From: an uncultured Subdoligranulum sp.
GTDB taxonomy: Bacteria > Bacillota > Clostridia > Oscillospirales > Ruminococcaceae
Length of the DNA: 64,000 nucleotides
NCBI GenBank assembly: GCA_904374465.1
Contig: CAJFFY010000001.1
Location: forward strand, 1-64,000
Direction: 5' to 3'
The notes under the pieces were generated by a model. It made no database searches. It saw only the letters and a list, made by a program, of their open reading frames with translations, and had not been told where the DNA came from. The stretch's first letter is position 1. Every line of letters starts with the position of its first letter. The translations under genes and the position numbers were made by a program. Positions 33,496-42,190 of this stretch are shown piece by piece.

Positions 33496-33905
33496 TGCGG
33501 TTCAACGCTTTCTTCCTGTTCGCGGGCCACCGCACCCAACAGTCCATTGACGAATTGGTAATCGGTATCGGCGCCGTACTTTTTTACAAGTTCCACTGCT
33601 TCGTTGATGGCCACACCAGCTTTTTGTTCTTCGCCATATTTCATTTCCGCCAGCGCCAAACGCAACGCCACCAGACTGACGCGGGGCACTCGATTGAGTG
33701 TCCAGCCCTTCAGGTGCGAAGTGATAATCGCATCCAATTCCTCAGCATGATTTTGCATAGCTGCCAGCAGCTGTTTTGCAAAAGCATCCACTTCGGGCTG
33801 TGCTTCGTCAGCCGGCAGGCTGGGCATCTCGGGTTCAAACGTTGCGGCAAATGCCGTCAAAAAGGCCGCCTCGCGGGATTCGCGGCGGGTCAGCTTTTTT
33901 CCCAT
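33489..33905 (-). CDS. nusB: Transcription antitermination factor NusB
   Basis: An RNA-binding protein that works with NusE in rRNA antitermination. The 138-residue all-helical protein has RRESREAAFLTAFA at the start and the conserved INEAVELVKKYG ... FVNGLLGAV C-terminal signature. ATG 33905 follows AGGA; a TTG ten codons upstream, overlapping the asp23 stop, is a weaker alternative. It overlaps the TsaD-like start by seven bases. Confidence 0.94.
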   Translation of the reverse strand: MGKKLTRRESREAAFLTAFAATFEPEMPSLPADEAQPEVDAFAKQLLAAMQNHAEELDAIITSHLKGWTLNRVPRVSLVALRLALAEMKYGEEQKAGVAINEAVELVKKYGADTDYQFVNGLLGAVAREQEESVEPQC

Positions 33906-33931
33906 ACTTGGTTTCCTGTCCTTCTCTTCTT

Positions 33932-34291
33932 TCAATCCTCTGCCTCAGGTTGTGCCAACCCCACCACCAGCACATCCACACGGGACACTGTGATCCCTGT
34001 CATGTTCTGAATGGTCTGCTTGACGTTCTCCTGTACTTTTTCACACAACGGCATGATTTTTTGTCCATAGTTTGCAGTCAGGTGCACGGTCACCGTTGCA
34101 ATACCGTCATCCAGAGCCACGCTGACCGGCTTCTGCAGACCGGTACGCCCCAAAAGGCCGCGGACATTCTGGTGATTGCCCGTCGTCACTTCCGCAACAC
34201 CGCCCACTTCCAGCGCGGCCAACCGGGCAATCTTTGCCAGCACATCGGTCGAAATCTGCAAGCTGCCCCCGATGGTATTCTGCACATCCAT
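33932..34291 (-). CDS. Asp23/Gls24 family envelope stress protein (YqhY-like)
   Basis: A 119-residue protein of the Asp23 family: GSLQISTDVLAKIARLAALEVGGV at the start, a central beta-sheet (VTVHLTANYG) and NVKQTIQNMTGITVSRVDVLV at the end. In B. subtilis the homologue YqhY lies beside nusB and the acc genes and affects lipid metabolism; here it also sits beside nusB. ATG 34291 follows GGGAGGG. A promoter-like TATACTATAAG lies upstream at about 34336-34346 (minus strand), so it may begin a housekeeping sub-operon. Confidence 0.9.
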   Translation of the reverse strand: MDVQNTIGGSLQISTDVLAKIARLAALEVGGVAEVTTGNHQNVRGLLGRTGLQKPVSVALDDGIATVTVHLTANYGQKIMPLCEKVQENVKQTIQNMTGITVSRVDVLVVGLAQPEAED

Positions 34292-34394
34292 GTTGTGTAC
34301 CCTCCCGTTGCATAGGCCCCATACGAGACCACTATTTCTTATAGTATAGTTTAGTTTACCACAAAACCATACCGTTTGCAACTGATTGGGCTTG

Positions 34395-35045
34395 TTATTT
34401 TACCTCCACTATGGTGATGTCCTGCGCATCCAGGCCAACACACTGTCCCATCAAAGCATCCCGGATTCGGGCCACTTCTTCGGCAGTTAGGGCGTCGTTC
34501 TCTGTCATGACCGTCACATTGGCCTGCTCACCTTCCAGATTCACCACGCAATCCGCAAAACCTTTGGATTTGATCAATGTCTCCAGTTTCGTCTCCAGCG
34601 TAATATTGTTTACCTGTGTGCCGAGTTTGTCGGTCAGCGCCTTCTTCTCATCCTCACTGACCGAGGTATCTTTCAAAGCCTCGTTTAATGCCTCCAGCGC
34701 CTCATCTCGTGCCTGACTGCGGGATAACCGCGCCTGTTCAAAAAATTCTGTTCCCGAGTCTTGGCTTACACTGACCATCTGTGCCTCGCCGTAATTCTTA
34801 TTGGTCTGCTGTTCCTGAACCGTTTCCGCCAGGTCGGAAGCTTCCACCGCCTCCAGCGGATCCATGACGGCGGATGTTTCCGCTGCATCCTCTTCGGAAA
34901 CTGCGGTTTCCTGCACCGCAGTCAGTTCCTGTGGCGCCTGTTGCGCAAAAGACCAGTTCAGATAGACGGCCGCCCCAAGCGCCAACACCATAACAGCCGC
35001 CGTAGCCTGCCGGGTCTTGTTTGTTTTGTTTGCATTTTGTTTCAT
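34395..35045 (-). CDS. spoIIIAH: Stage III sporulation protein AH
   Basis: SpoIIIAH is the mother-cell half of the channel with forespore SpoIIQ. The 216-residue protein has a short cytoplasmic N-terminus, one membrane helix (about 13-33), an acidic linker (40-85) and a C-terminal ring-building YscJ/FliF-like domain (about 95-216). ATG 35045 follows AAAGGGGG; the longer frame overlaps spoIIIAG. It is the last gene of the spoIIIA operon. Confidence 0.93.
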   Translation of the reverse strand: MKQNANKTNKTRQATAAVMVLALGAAVYLNWSFAQQAPQELTAVQETAVSEEDAAETSAVMDPLEAVEASDLAETVQEQQTNKNYGEAQMVSVSQDSGTEFFEQARLSRSQARDEALEALNEALKDTSVSEDEKKALTDKLGTQVNNITLETKLETLIKSKGFADCVVNLEGEQANVTVMTENDALTAEEVARIRDALMGQCVGLDAQDITIVEVK

Positions 35046-35058
35046 GGTTGTTCCCCCT

Positions 35059-35595
35059 TTATTGTGTTGACGCCATTTTCGTAACCGTAATGTGGTTGGC
35101 TCCCACACCGGTAAGTGCTGTCACCAGTGTGTTCACGCGGTTCTGTATTGTCGCATCTGCACCACCTTCACAGACCACTGCCACTCCCAGCACGCGCGGC
35201 ATGTGCACGGTTTCCAGCAGTCCTTCTCCGGCCAGCAAAACATGATTGACCGCAGAAGATCCATCTCCACCGGTTTCCTGATCCGTGGCATACACATTTT
35301 CTTCCCCGGTTTCCAGAGTCACCATCACCCTGGTTGCACCAACCCCGTCTATTTGGGTAAGAATGTCCTCCAAACGTTGTTCCAATTGTCCTGCATAGTC
35401 CTGTTGGATTTCCACCGTCCCGGCAGTTTCGTTTTTGGGGGAAGCCTCCTCAGCAGGGAACCAGGTGGAACCGGCCAGCAAAAGCAGTCCTGCCATCCCC
35501 AATCCAACCATCAGGTTTACTCGCTGCCTTTCATCTGCCCACATATTTTTTACCCGGCCAGATATGGATACCACGAGAGTGCAAATTTTGTTCAC
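35059..35595 (-). CDS. spoIIIAG: Stage III sporulation protein AG
   Basis: A 178-residue ring-forming component of the SpoIIIA-SpoIIQ feeding-tube complex in the mother-cell outer forespore membrane. It has one membrane helix (about 27-45), then a ring-building domain with IDGVGATRVMVTLETGEENVYA and, near the end, the conserved PRVLGVAVVCEGGADATIQNRV. Its start overlaps the spoIIIAF stop (ATGA type). Confidence 0.94.
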   Translation of the reverse strand: MNKICTLVVSISGRVKNMWADERQRVNLMVGLGMAGLLLLAGSTWFPAEEASPKNETAGTVEIQQDYAGQLEQRLEDILTQIDGVGATRVMVTLETGEENVYATDQETGGDGSSAVNHVLLAGEGLLETVHMPRVLGVAVVCEGGADATIQNRVNTLVTALTGVGANHITVTKMASTQ

Positions 35596-36035
35596 GGTAC
35601 ATCACCTCCCGACACAATCTTGTAGGGAAGTTGGCCGCCGCTGGATTCCAGAACGGCTTCCGCTCTGGTCCGATCCGATTCATGTACCAGTTGCACACAA
35701 CAGGTGTTTCCTTCCAGTGTGGCAACCGACTCAATTCCTGCATCCGACAGAATTCGCTGCACCGCTTCCACGGAAGCGGAAAGCCCCACAGATCGACCAT
35801 ACTCTGCGTACTCCGCTTGGGATGCTGTCGTGGAAGAGGAAAACGCATACAGTTCCTTCGTCAGCTGCTTCCAGTCTGTACCACGTATCATCTGCAGCCC
35901 TGCCGATATAATATATAAGACCAATACCGCATTTATGACCGGCGCAAAGCCATTCTCCGGCCAAAAGATGCGCACCATACCGGCCACCGTGGACAACACA
36001 CAGCAGCCAAGCGCAATATGCCGAACAGCCTCCAT
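35592..36035 (-). CDS. spoIIIAF: Stage III sporulation protein AF
   Basis: A 147-residue protein with two N-terminal membrane helices (about 6-22 and 30-49) and a small ring-building domain in the C-terminal half. ATG 36035 follows GGAGG and lies directly after the spoIIIAE stop; the longer frame upstream covers spoIIIAE. The call rests on architecture and its fixed place between AE and AG. Confidence 0.88.
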   Translation of the reverse strand: MEAVRHIALGCCVLSTVAGMVRIFWPENGFAPVINAVLVLYIISAGLQMIRGTDWKQLTKELYAFSSSTTASQAEYAEYGRSVGLSASVEAVQRILSDAGIESVATLEGNTCCVQLVHESDRTRAEAVLESSGGQLPYKIVSGGDVP

Positions 36036-36037
36036 TG

Positions 36038-37069
36038 TCAGCCTCCATTCCCTGATAGCAAAAGAAGCGCCGTGGAAAGAAACACCATAAAAAAGTACAG
36101 AGTTAATATCGAAACACACAATTTGGCCCCTTCAAAATACAGTTTGCACAACTGGCCACATTGCTTTTGCCCCAGACCATTTGCCGCAATGCCCGCCGTT
36201 GCAAAGGACACCGTATAAAAAAGGCATTGCAAAAACACCGGCATGAAAACCGCAGCCAAAGCCAGAAGTGCAGCCAAAGCCAGAGACCCCTTGAGCAATT
36301 GTACCGCCGCTGCCGCACCGGAAAGCGCTGCGGCGGCTGCGTCACCCACCACCGGAACAAACCCTTGCAAAGCACTCTTGCCTGTTTTAAGAGCCGCGGA
36401 GTCCACCGTTCCGGCCAGCACATTCTGCACCCCCAACACCAATGTAAATAACGTTCCGCAAAGCCTCAAAATACTGCGCAGACATTGGGAAAACAGCGAA
36501 GCAGCATCCTCCATGCCCGTGTTCCCCCAGATACAAGCACAGGACGCAAAGCAGAAATATATCTGCATAATTGGCAACAGTATTGTTTTGATTATTCCCG
36601 CCAAAAAACCTGACATTGCAAAAAACATGCCGCTATACACCAATGCACCGGTGGTTTGTCCCCCTACGGCGGCCACCCCGCTGAATACCGGAACAAAGGA
36701 GATCAAATAGGCGTGGCAATCCTGTGCCGCCACCACCACCAGATCGGTCAATGTCATCATCGCGTGCAAGCTCAGTGTCCCAAACCCAAGGACAGAAAGG
36801 GTATCCATACAGCGGCGCCAGGTTTCGTTTCCAGCCACCAACCCCAAAGTGCCCGACAGCAAGAGATACCCCACTGCCTGCACGCCAAACCGGACCGGTT
36901 CCCGTAAGTCACTCCCGGCAAGTTCTGCCAACCAGGAAAAGAGCGCTTGCAGGCTCCAACTTCCGATCCTCTCCAGGGTGACGGGCGTTTCCGACAAAAT
37001 CCGGTTTGCTTCCGCCGGGAAATCTTCAGCAAATACAGGCATGGGACATAATACCAGAAACAGCGTCAC
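36038..37069 (-). CDS. spoIIIAE: Stage III sporulation protein AE
   Basis: The large polytopic membrane protein of the SpoIIIA complex. With GTG 37069 as start (overlapping the spoIIIAD stop as GTGA) the product has 343 residues and opens with a short signal sequence ending VFA before EDFPAE, as in other SpoIIIAE proteins. About eight hydrophobic segments follow, including GTVDSAALKTGKSALQGFVP and the VGDAAAAALSGAAA stretch. The reading frame stays open for 130 codons further upstream, but that is only spoIIIAD read in another frame. Confidence 0.92.
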   Translation of the reverse strand: MTLFLVLCPMPVFAEDFPAEANRILSETPVTLERIGSWSLQALFSWLAELAGSDLREPVRFGVQAVGYLLLSGTLGLVAGNETWRRCMDTLSVLGFGTLSLHAMMTLTDLVVVAAQDCHAYLISFVPVFSGVAAVGGQTTGALVYSGMFFAMSGFLAGIIKTILLPIMQIYFCFASCACIWGNTGMEDAASLFSQCLRSILRLCGTLFTLVLGVQNVLAGTVDSAALKTGKSALQGFVPVVGDAAAAALSGAAAAVQLLKGSLALAALLALAAVFMPVFLQCLFYTVSFATAGIAANGLGQKQCGQLCKLYFEGAKLCVSILTLYFFMVFLSTALLLLSGNGG

Positions 37070-37446
37070 TGCAAATAGGATCCAAAATAACCGAGCAGTT
37101 CCTGCACGAGAGGCATCGCCTGTAAAAGAGCCAGGATCCGCCCACACAGTTCGGCCGCAGTGGCGCCGGCTGCCATACCACTCTCTTTGCACAGATCTGC
37201 CGCCAGTTGCGACACCAGCGCTATCCCCAACACGCGCAGAAGGCATCCGCTCCCCTGTCCCGGCAGTAGGTTTTCCAGCGTACGGAGCCATGTCAGTACC
37301 GGCGTTACCTGTTGTGCAAAAATCAAAAGTAACCCGGCCGCTCCGCAAAGAGAAATAAGAAACGCATAGGCCGGTTGTTCCTTTTTCAGGGACAGACTCA
37401 GCACAGCCGCCAGAAAAGCCATTGCGGCCAATTTGAACACCAACAT
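37066..37446 (-). CDS. spoIIIAD: Stage III sporulation protein AD
   Basis: A 126-residue membrane protein with four hydrophobic segments and the family pattern GIALVSQLAADLCKESG (about 73-89). It follows spoIIIAC by nine bases and its TGA overlaps the spoIIIAE GTG. Position and pattern both support the call. Confidence 0.94.
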   Translation of the reverse strand: MLVFKLAAMAFLAAVLSLSLKKEQPAYAFLISLCGAAGLLLIFAQQVTPVLTWLRTLENLLPGQGSGCLLRVLGIALVSQLAADLCKESGMAAGATAAELCGRILALLQAMPLVQELLGYFGSYLQ

Positions 37447-37455
37447 ATCGCTCCA

Positions 37456-37650
37456 TCACAATTCAAACAGTGCCTTAATCAACACAAATAAATCACTGAT
37501 TTGGCGTACAAGCATACTAAGTACCACAATCAGGCCTGCCAGCGTGGTCATCATGGCCTGATCCTCCCTTCCCGAACGTATCAGCAACTGGTTCAGTACC
37601 GCCACGATGATTCCTATTGCCGCAATTTTGAAAATCAAATCAATATCCAT
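37456..37650 (-). CDS. spoIIIAC: Stage III sporulation protein AC
   Basis: A 64-residue protein with two membrane helices; the start MDIDLIFKIAAIGIIVAVL and the GREDQAMMTTLAGLIVVL loop are typical. It lies between AB and AD with short gaps. Confidence 0.95.
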   Translation of the reverse strand: MDIDLIFKIAAIGIIVAVLNQLLIRSGREDQAMMTTLAGLIVVLSMLVRQISDLFVLIKALFEL

Positions 37651-37662
37651 TCCAGGGCTCCC

Positions 37663-38136
37663 TTACCACACAAGAATCGCAACCAGCGCCCCCGCGCACA
37701 TTCCCAGCCGTGGCCACAGCCGACGCGCAGCTTCTGCTTGTCTCCTTTTCTGCTCTGCAGCATCTTCGCATAGCCCGGCCATCCGCCGAAAGGCCGCACA
37801 GACAACAACATGCGGTTGCCCTGCCATATGGGAAAGCTCCTGCTGCAGCTCACTGCGCAATGCCTCGTCTGCTCCACGCGGGATTGGAATTTCCGCCAAT
37901 GTCTTACAGTTTTCTATGCCCAACCGTCGAAAGTCTGAATCCTGCACCGCACGCCGCAGCAGTTCCGCTCCCGTCAGTTGTTGATACGTAAGCAGCCCAT
38001 CCAGGTAGGTGAACAATCTTGCAAGTGTATGCAGCTGCCACCAGCAAGAAAACAAAGGCCGGCAAATGCTGGTACCCAGTCCCAAGCCTGCAACCAGCAA
38101 AAGCGCCCCGCCGAACAACTTTGCGCAGACGCTCAT
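37663..38136 (-). CDS. spoIIIAB: Stage III sporulation protein AB
   Basis: A 157-residue protein with N-terminal and C-terminal membrane helices around a soluble helical domain, resembling the GspF/T2SS platform fold in the family description. It starts on the last base of the spoIIIAA stop (TGATG), so translation is coupled. The longer frame upstream is spoIIIAA in another frame. Confidence 0.9.
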   Translation of the reverse strand: MSVCAKLFGGALLLVAGLGLGTSICRPLFSCWWQLHTLARLFTYLDGLLTYQQLTGAELLRRAVQDSDFRRLGIENCKTLAEIPIPRGADEALRSELQQELSHMAGQPHVVVCAAFRRMAGLCEDAAEQKRRQAEAARRLWPRLGMCAGALVAILVW

Positions 38137-39020
38137 CACAAGTCCACCCACTCCGACACTGTTCCAGGTGTCGCGCGCCCTTTCAGAAGTACAGCGCCAC
38201 CAAATGCGCCGGTCTGTATGAGCCGGGCCGTCTGTGGCTTGTGAAAAAGCTCTGACGCGCAGGCACAGTGTACCGAGGCCAAAAAGCAAACCCCGGAAGC
38301 CACCCCCTGTTCCACCGCTGCTGCCTCCGCCGCCGTTCCCAGTTCATCACATATGATGTACTGCGGGTTCATACAGCGCAGCGACATCAAGACGCCTTCC
38401 GACTTGGGACAATACGTATATACATCGCAGGCAAGTCTCTCAGCGTGGGGAATCCCGTCGCTTTCCCCGGCCATCAACTCACCACGCTCGTCCACCACGC
38501 AGACAATCTTGTTCTGCACAGCGAGCCACTGTGCCAACGTCCGCAAAAATGTTGTTTTTCCGCTTCCCGGCACGCCAGCCACCAGAAGACCACCCCTTTC
38601 TTTTTCCAAGTAGCGCTTTATCGATTCCGGCACAGAACAAGTCACCCATCGTGCGATGCGCAAATTCAAGGAAGTAACGCAGGAAAAATATCCATCCCGC
38701 CAACTTCCCGCCACCCCCACCCGATGCCCGCCGGAAAGCGTAATATAACCGTTCTTCAACTCCTGCTCGTGCGCATAGACAGAGTGGTCACACAACTGTA
38801 GAAAACACTCCTGCAAGGTTTGTGCATCCATTTTATCCCGCGCCCATCCGGGTACAACACTGGCCGCAGGCACCAACTTGCCGCGAATCGTAAATTGTAC
38901 CGGTTGTTCCACTCGAAATCGAATTTCCTGAATTTCTTGTGCTTCCTGCGGCGCAAGCCGGACAAGCTGCCGTGAAAAACATTCCGGCAATTGGCGAACC
39001 ACTTGGTAGTACTCGTCCAT
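38136..39020 (-). CDS. spoIIIAA: Stage III sporulation protein AA (secretion-type ATPase)
   Basis: A 294-residue AAA+/RecA-type ATPase related to type II/IV secretion motors that energises the SpoIIIA complex from the mother-cell cytoplasm. Walker A GVPGSGKTT lies at 149-157, VVDERGEL and YIICDELG follow, and an R3H-like N-terminal part with GGHRVGVAG precedes them. ATG 39020 follows GAGGTGAG. It is first in the eight-gene operon and is preceded by a sigma-E-like promoter. Confidence 0.95.
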   Translation of the reverse strand: MDEYYQVVRQLPECFSRQLVRLAPQEAQEIQEIRFRVEQPVQFTIRGKLVPAASVVPGWARDKMDAQTLQECFLQLCDHSVYAHEQELKNGYITLSGGHRVGVAGSWRDGYFSCVTSLNLRIARWVTCSVPESIKRYLEKERGGLLVAGVPGSGKTTFLRTLAQWLAVQNKIVCVVDERGELMAGESDGIPHAERLACDVYTYCPKSEGVLMSLRCMNPQYIICDELGTAAEAAAVEQGVASGVCFLASVHCACASELFHKPQTARLIQTGAFGGAVLLKGRATPGTVSEWVDL

Positions 39021-39043
39021 AGAAGTTCTCACCTCACACTGTC

Positions 39044-39073
39044 ACTGTATGTCCGCCCCCTCCGGATTAGAAC
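39044..39073 (-). promoter_or_regulatory. Sigma-E-like promoter of the spoIIIA operon
   Basis: On the minus strand CATACAGT (39044-39051) matches the sigma-E -10 consensus CATACAMT at seven of eight bases, with GTTCTAAT (39066-39073) 14 bases upstream as a weaker -35. Spacing and the sporulation operon downstream support the call. Confidence 0.65.
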
Positions 39074-39080
39074 CCAAAAG

Positions 39081-39109
39081 AAAAAAGCATCCTCCCGCAA
39101 GAGGATGCT
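39081..39109 (-). terminator. Terminator of ligA
   Basis: On the minus strand AGCATCCTC / GAGGATGCT with loop TTGCGG, followed by TTTTTC. It isolates ligA from the spoIIIA promoter downstream. Confidence 0.9.
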
Positions 39110-39129
39110 CACTTATTTCATGAAATGGT

Positions 39130-41127
39130 TCAGGACTCCGGCGACGCGGCTGCCAACAAGGCATACAGCCCCGCTTCATCGATCACAGGAATTCCCAACG
39201 TCTGTGCCTTGGTCAATTTAGAACCAGCCGCGGTACCGGCAACCACATAACTGGTCTTTTTGGAAACCGAACCTGCTGCCTTGCCGCCATTCTGCACAAT
39301 CAGAGCCTCGGCCTCCTGACGAGACAACGTCGGAAGCGTTCCGGTCACCACCAGCGTCTTTCCTGCCAAGGCCGTTCCCTTTTTGGCACCGGTCCATTGC
39401 ATATTCACCCCCGCCTGTGCCAACCGCGCCAGCAGATCCGCTGTACCCTCCTTTGCAAAAAACTCCTGCACACTTTGCGCCATAACCGCGCCAAAACCGT
39501 CAATGGCACACAGTTCTTCTACGGATGCATGCCGCAACGCCTCCATCGTACCAAAATGCTCCGCCAAAAGTGCCGCAGCCTTATCACCAATGTTGCGAAT
39601 TCCCAACCCAAACAGAAGCTTATCCAGGTTATTTTGTTTGGAATGCTCGATGGACGCCAGCAGATTACGGGCGCTCTTTTCCTTAAACTTATCCAACATG
39701 AGCAGTTGCGCTTCCGTGAGATCGTACAAATCTGCCACCGTATGCACCAAGCCCTTTTCGGTCAGCTGGATCGCCACCGCTTCCCCCAGCCCGTCAATGG
39801 CCATGGCATCCCGGGACGCAAAATGAATGAGGTTACGCAAGCTCTGGGCGGGACACTCCGGGTTAACACAACGCAAAGCCGTTTCATCTTGGAGGTGAAC
39901 GACCGGGGCTCCGCAGCTGGGACAAACCGAGGGCATGACAAAGGGGTGACTGTCCGGGCCATGGGCCGAAACCGCAATCACTTCCGGAATGATGTCTCCC
40001 GCCTTGCGGACCTGAATGGTATCACCAATCCCCACACCGAGGCTGGAGATAATGTCCCCGTTGTGCAGACTGGCGCGGGAAACACTGGTTCCCGCCAGGA
40101 AAATCGGATCGAACACCGCCGTAGGCGTCAGCACACCGGTCCGGCCAACGGTCACCTCGATATCCCTTACCACACTTTCCTTGACCTCCGGCGGATATTT
40201 GAAGGCAATGGCCCAGCGCGGGAACTTATTTGTGCTTCCCAACGTACGGCGGGAAGCCAAATCATCCACTTTGATGACGGCGCCGTCGATATCATACTCC
40301 AACGTTCCGCGAAGTTCGCCGATGGTTTGAATTTCCCGGATGGCGTCCTCGATGGTTTCAAATACGCTATACCGTGGCGAGACCGGGAATCCAAGCGATT
40401 TGATATAATCCAGTGTCTCATGGTGCGTGGCGAAGTCCCGCCCCTGGCATTGCTGCAGATTAAACACAAAAATAGACAGCCCCCGGGATGCCGTGATTTT
40501 GGCATCTTTCTGCCGCAAGGAACCCGCCGCAGCATTGCGCGGGTTTTTGAAAGGTGTTTTATCCTCCAGTTCCTGTTGTTCCTTCAGCCGAAAAAACGCA
40601 GAATGCGGCATATAAACCTCCCCACGCACTTCCAGGAAATCCGGTGCATCCGGCAAGGTATGGGGAATGTCAGGAATGGTTGCCAGGTTTTCCGTCACAT
40701 CTTCACCCACAACGCCATCTCCGCGGGTGGACCCACGCACAAGAACTCCTTTGCGGTATTCCAGACTGACTGAAAGCCCATCAATCTTTGCTTCCACCAC
40801 ATACCGGGGAACCACGCCCGCTTCCCGCACACGGGTGTCAAAATCACGCAGTTCATCCAGAGAGAATGCATCCTGCAAACTTTCCATTTTGACGCTGTGC
40901 GTCACCTTGCTGAATTTGCTGCTGGCGGTTCCGCCCACGTGCTGTGTGGGAGACTCCGGTGTGACCAGTTCCGGAAACTCCTTTTCGATCTGCTTCAGCT
41001 CCCGCATTAAAGCATCGTAAGCAAAATCGTCCAATTCCGGAGCATCCTGGTCGTAGTAAAGGCGGTTATTTTTTTCTATGATGACCCGCAATTCTTCAGC
41101 ACGTTTGCGAGCTTGTTCCATTTCCAT
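39130..41127 (-). CDS. ligA: NAD-dependent DNA ligase
   Basis: It seals nicks in replication and repair. The 665-residue protein has the adenylation domain with the lysine nucleophile in EAKIDGLSV (K114), an OB fold, a four-cysteine zinc finger (CPSCGAP, CVNPECPAQ), helix-hairpin-helix repeats and a C-terminal BRCT domain (about 590-660). No pcrA or gatC is next to it. ATG 41127 has a weak GGAG site 10-13 bases upstream. Confidence 0.97.
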   Translation of the reverse strand: MEMEQARKRAEELRVIIEKNNRLYYDQDAPELDDFAYDALMRELKQIEKEFPELVTPESPTQHVGGTASSKFSKVTHSVKMESLQDAFSLDELRDFDTRVREAGVVPRYVVEAKIDGLSVSLEYRKGVLVRGSTRGDGVVGEDVTENLATIPDIPHTLPDAPDFLEVRGEVYMPHSAFFRLKEQQELEDKTPFKNPRNAAAGSLRQKDAKITASRGLSIFVFNLQQCQGRDFATHHETLDYIKSLGFPVSPRYSVFETIEDAIREIQTIGELRGTLEYDIDGAVIKVDDLASRRTLGSTNKFPRWAIAFKYPPEVKESVVRDIEVTVGRTGVLTPTAVFDPIFLAGTSVSRASLHNGDIISSLGVGIGDTIQVRKAGDIIPEVIAVSAHGPDSHPFVMPSVCPSCGAPVVHLQDETALRCVNPECPAQSLRNLIHFASRDAMAIDGLGEAVAIQLTEKGLVHTVADLYDLTEAQLLMLDKFKEKSARNLLASIEHSKQNNLDKLLFGLGIRNIGDKAAALLAEHFGTMEALRHASVEELCAIDGFGAVMAQSVQEFFAKEGTADLLARLAQAGVNMQWTGAKKGTALAGKTLVVTGTLPTLSRQEAEALIVQNGGKAAGSVSKKTSYVVAGTAAGSKLTKAQTLGIPVIDEAGLYALLAAASPES

Positions 41128-41158
41128 AATTCTTTCACTCCATTTTTGAGATGGAAGT

Positions 41159-41188
41159 ATTATACCACATCCGGATGGGATGCATCAA
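41159..41188 (-). promoter_or_regulatory. Promoter of ligA
   Basis: On the minus strand TTGATG (41183-41188), an 18-base spacer and TATAAT (41159-41164). The -35 box overlaps the yunB stop codon. Confidence 0.65.
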
Positions 41189-41820
41189 TCCGAAACCGCT
41201 GCATAGGTGGAAGGAGTGTCGCCGCGCAGAAGAATACTGGCCAGTGGGATTTGATCCGTAACAGTCAATGTTTCAGTACGCCCGTCCAACACCATATTGA
41301 GTATCACACCAATCTCCAACCAGGCACTGTATCGCGTCACATTGATAGAAAGAGATTCGCTCGATTCCTTCCATTCGGCCTGTACATATCCCTGCGGTTG
41401 CAATTCCACTTGCCATCCCGGCCCATGTCCGCTTAGCAAAGAGTTTCCGGTCAGACTTCCAAAAGGAATCTCATACGTTTGCAGTGGCAGGGTGCTCATT
41501 TCCTGTTGCACCGCTTGTAACAGAAGGTTTCGCACCGTATTTATTTTTGCTGTGTCCAACTGGACACAATCCTGTTCCACCGCATACAACCCGACGCAGG
41601 CCTGGGAATTTTCCTGTAAAGTCCGCTGTACCGCACTGTGGATAGCCTGCGTTGTTCGATACCGCGCTTCGTATTCCGCCAGTTGTATCAAGGTCGGTCG
41701 GATTTCGGTATTGATATAGCCATTGGCCAAAAGTGCCAAGCCAACGCCCAGCACCAGCAATACCTTGATCCAGAGGCGGAACGGCCACCGCCTGCAACAT
41801 CTGCCCTGCACGCGACGCAT
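41185..41820 (-). CDS. yunB: Sporulation protein YunB
   Basis: A 211-residue protein with a basic N-terminus, one membrane helix (about 17-36) and the conserved block TEIRPTLIQLAEYEARYRTT followed by an extracytoplasmic domain. In B. subtilis yunB is sigma-E controlled and needed for proper spore formation. It is encoded between ligA and the divergent tRNA-Ala units, with a GGAGG site before the ATG. Confidence 0.85.
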   Translation of the reverse strand: MRRVQGRCCRRWPFRLWIKVLLVLGVGLALLANGYINTEIRPTLIQLAEYEARYRTTQAIHSAVQRTLQENSQACVGLYAVEQDCVQLDTAKINTVRNLLLQAVQQEMSTLPLQTYEIPFGSLTGNSLLSGHGPGWQVELQPQGYVQAEWKESSESLSINVTRYSAWLEIGVILNMVLDGRTETLTVTDQIPLASILLRGDTPSTYAAVSD

Positions 41821-41908
41821 CCCGTATTCCTCCCTTACATTCAGTTCCTGCCATACTATGTTTTGGAAGCAGACAGACGTTCCTTTCCAAAAACTTTGAA
41901 AAAAGGTG

Positions 41909-41937
41909 TTGACAACACAGATTTCCTTTGCTATAAT
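41909..41937 (+). promoter_or_regulatory. Promoter of the first tRNA-Ala
   Basis: Perfect TTGACA (41909-41914), 17-base spacer, perfect TATAAT (41932-41937), followed by a short GC-rich leader typical of stable RNA genes. Confidence 0.93.
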
Positions 41938-41977
41938 AGCAAGCGTCGTCAGGAGAGATCCGAAACGGCGAACCTAT

Positions 41978-42053
41978 GGGGGTGTAGCTCACCTGGGAGA
42001 GCGCCTGCATGGCATGCAGGAGGTAAGGGGTTCGATCCCCCTCATCTCCACCA
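41978..42053 (+). tRNA. tRNA-Ala (anticodon GGC), copy 1
   Basis: The acceptor stem GGGGGTG pairs with CATCTCC, including the G3-U70 wobble that marks alanine tRNAs. The anticodon loop ATGGCAT carries GGC. The discriminator is A and CCA is encoded at 42051-42053. Confidence 0.97.
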
Positions 42054-42056
42054 AGG

Positions 42057-42102
42057 CAAATCCGAACACAGCATTTTGTGATGCGTGTTCGGATTTTTTG
42101 TT
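42057..42102 (+). terminator. Terminator of tRNA-Ala copy 1
   Basis: AAATCCGAACAC pairs with GTGTTCGGATTT with an inner GCATTTTGTGATGC hairpin, followed by a T run. Confidence 0.9.
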
Positions 42103-42190
42103 TGCAAAATCCCCACTGGCGCAATTTTTTCGGTTTATTCCAGCCTAACCGTCAAGCCAAAATCTTTTGCAATTTTTCTCAAAATAGTTC

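Noticed and set aside
37070..37459. About 130 extra N-terminal codons in frame with spoIIIAE
   Set aside because: They overlap spoIIIAD completely in another frame and lack any SpoIIIAE-like sequence. The GTG at 37069 gives a proper signal peptide and GTGA coupling.
39397..40773. 458-codon plus-strand frame antisense to ligA
   Set aside because: ligA on the opposite strand has full motifs and normal length; this frame shows none.
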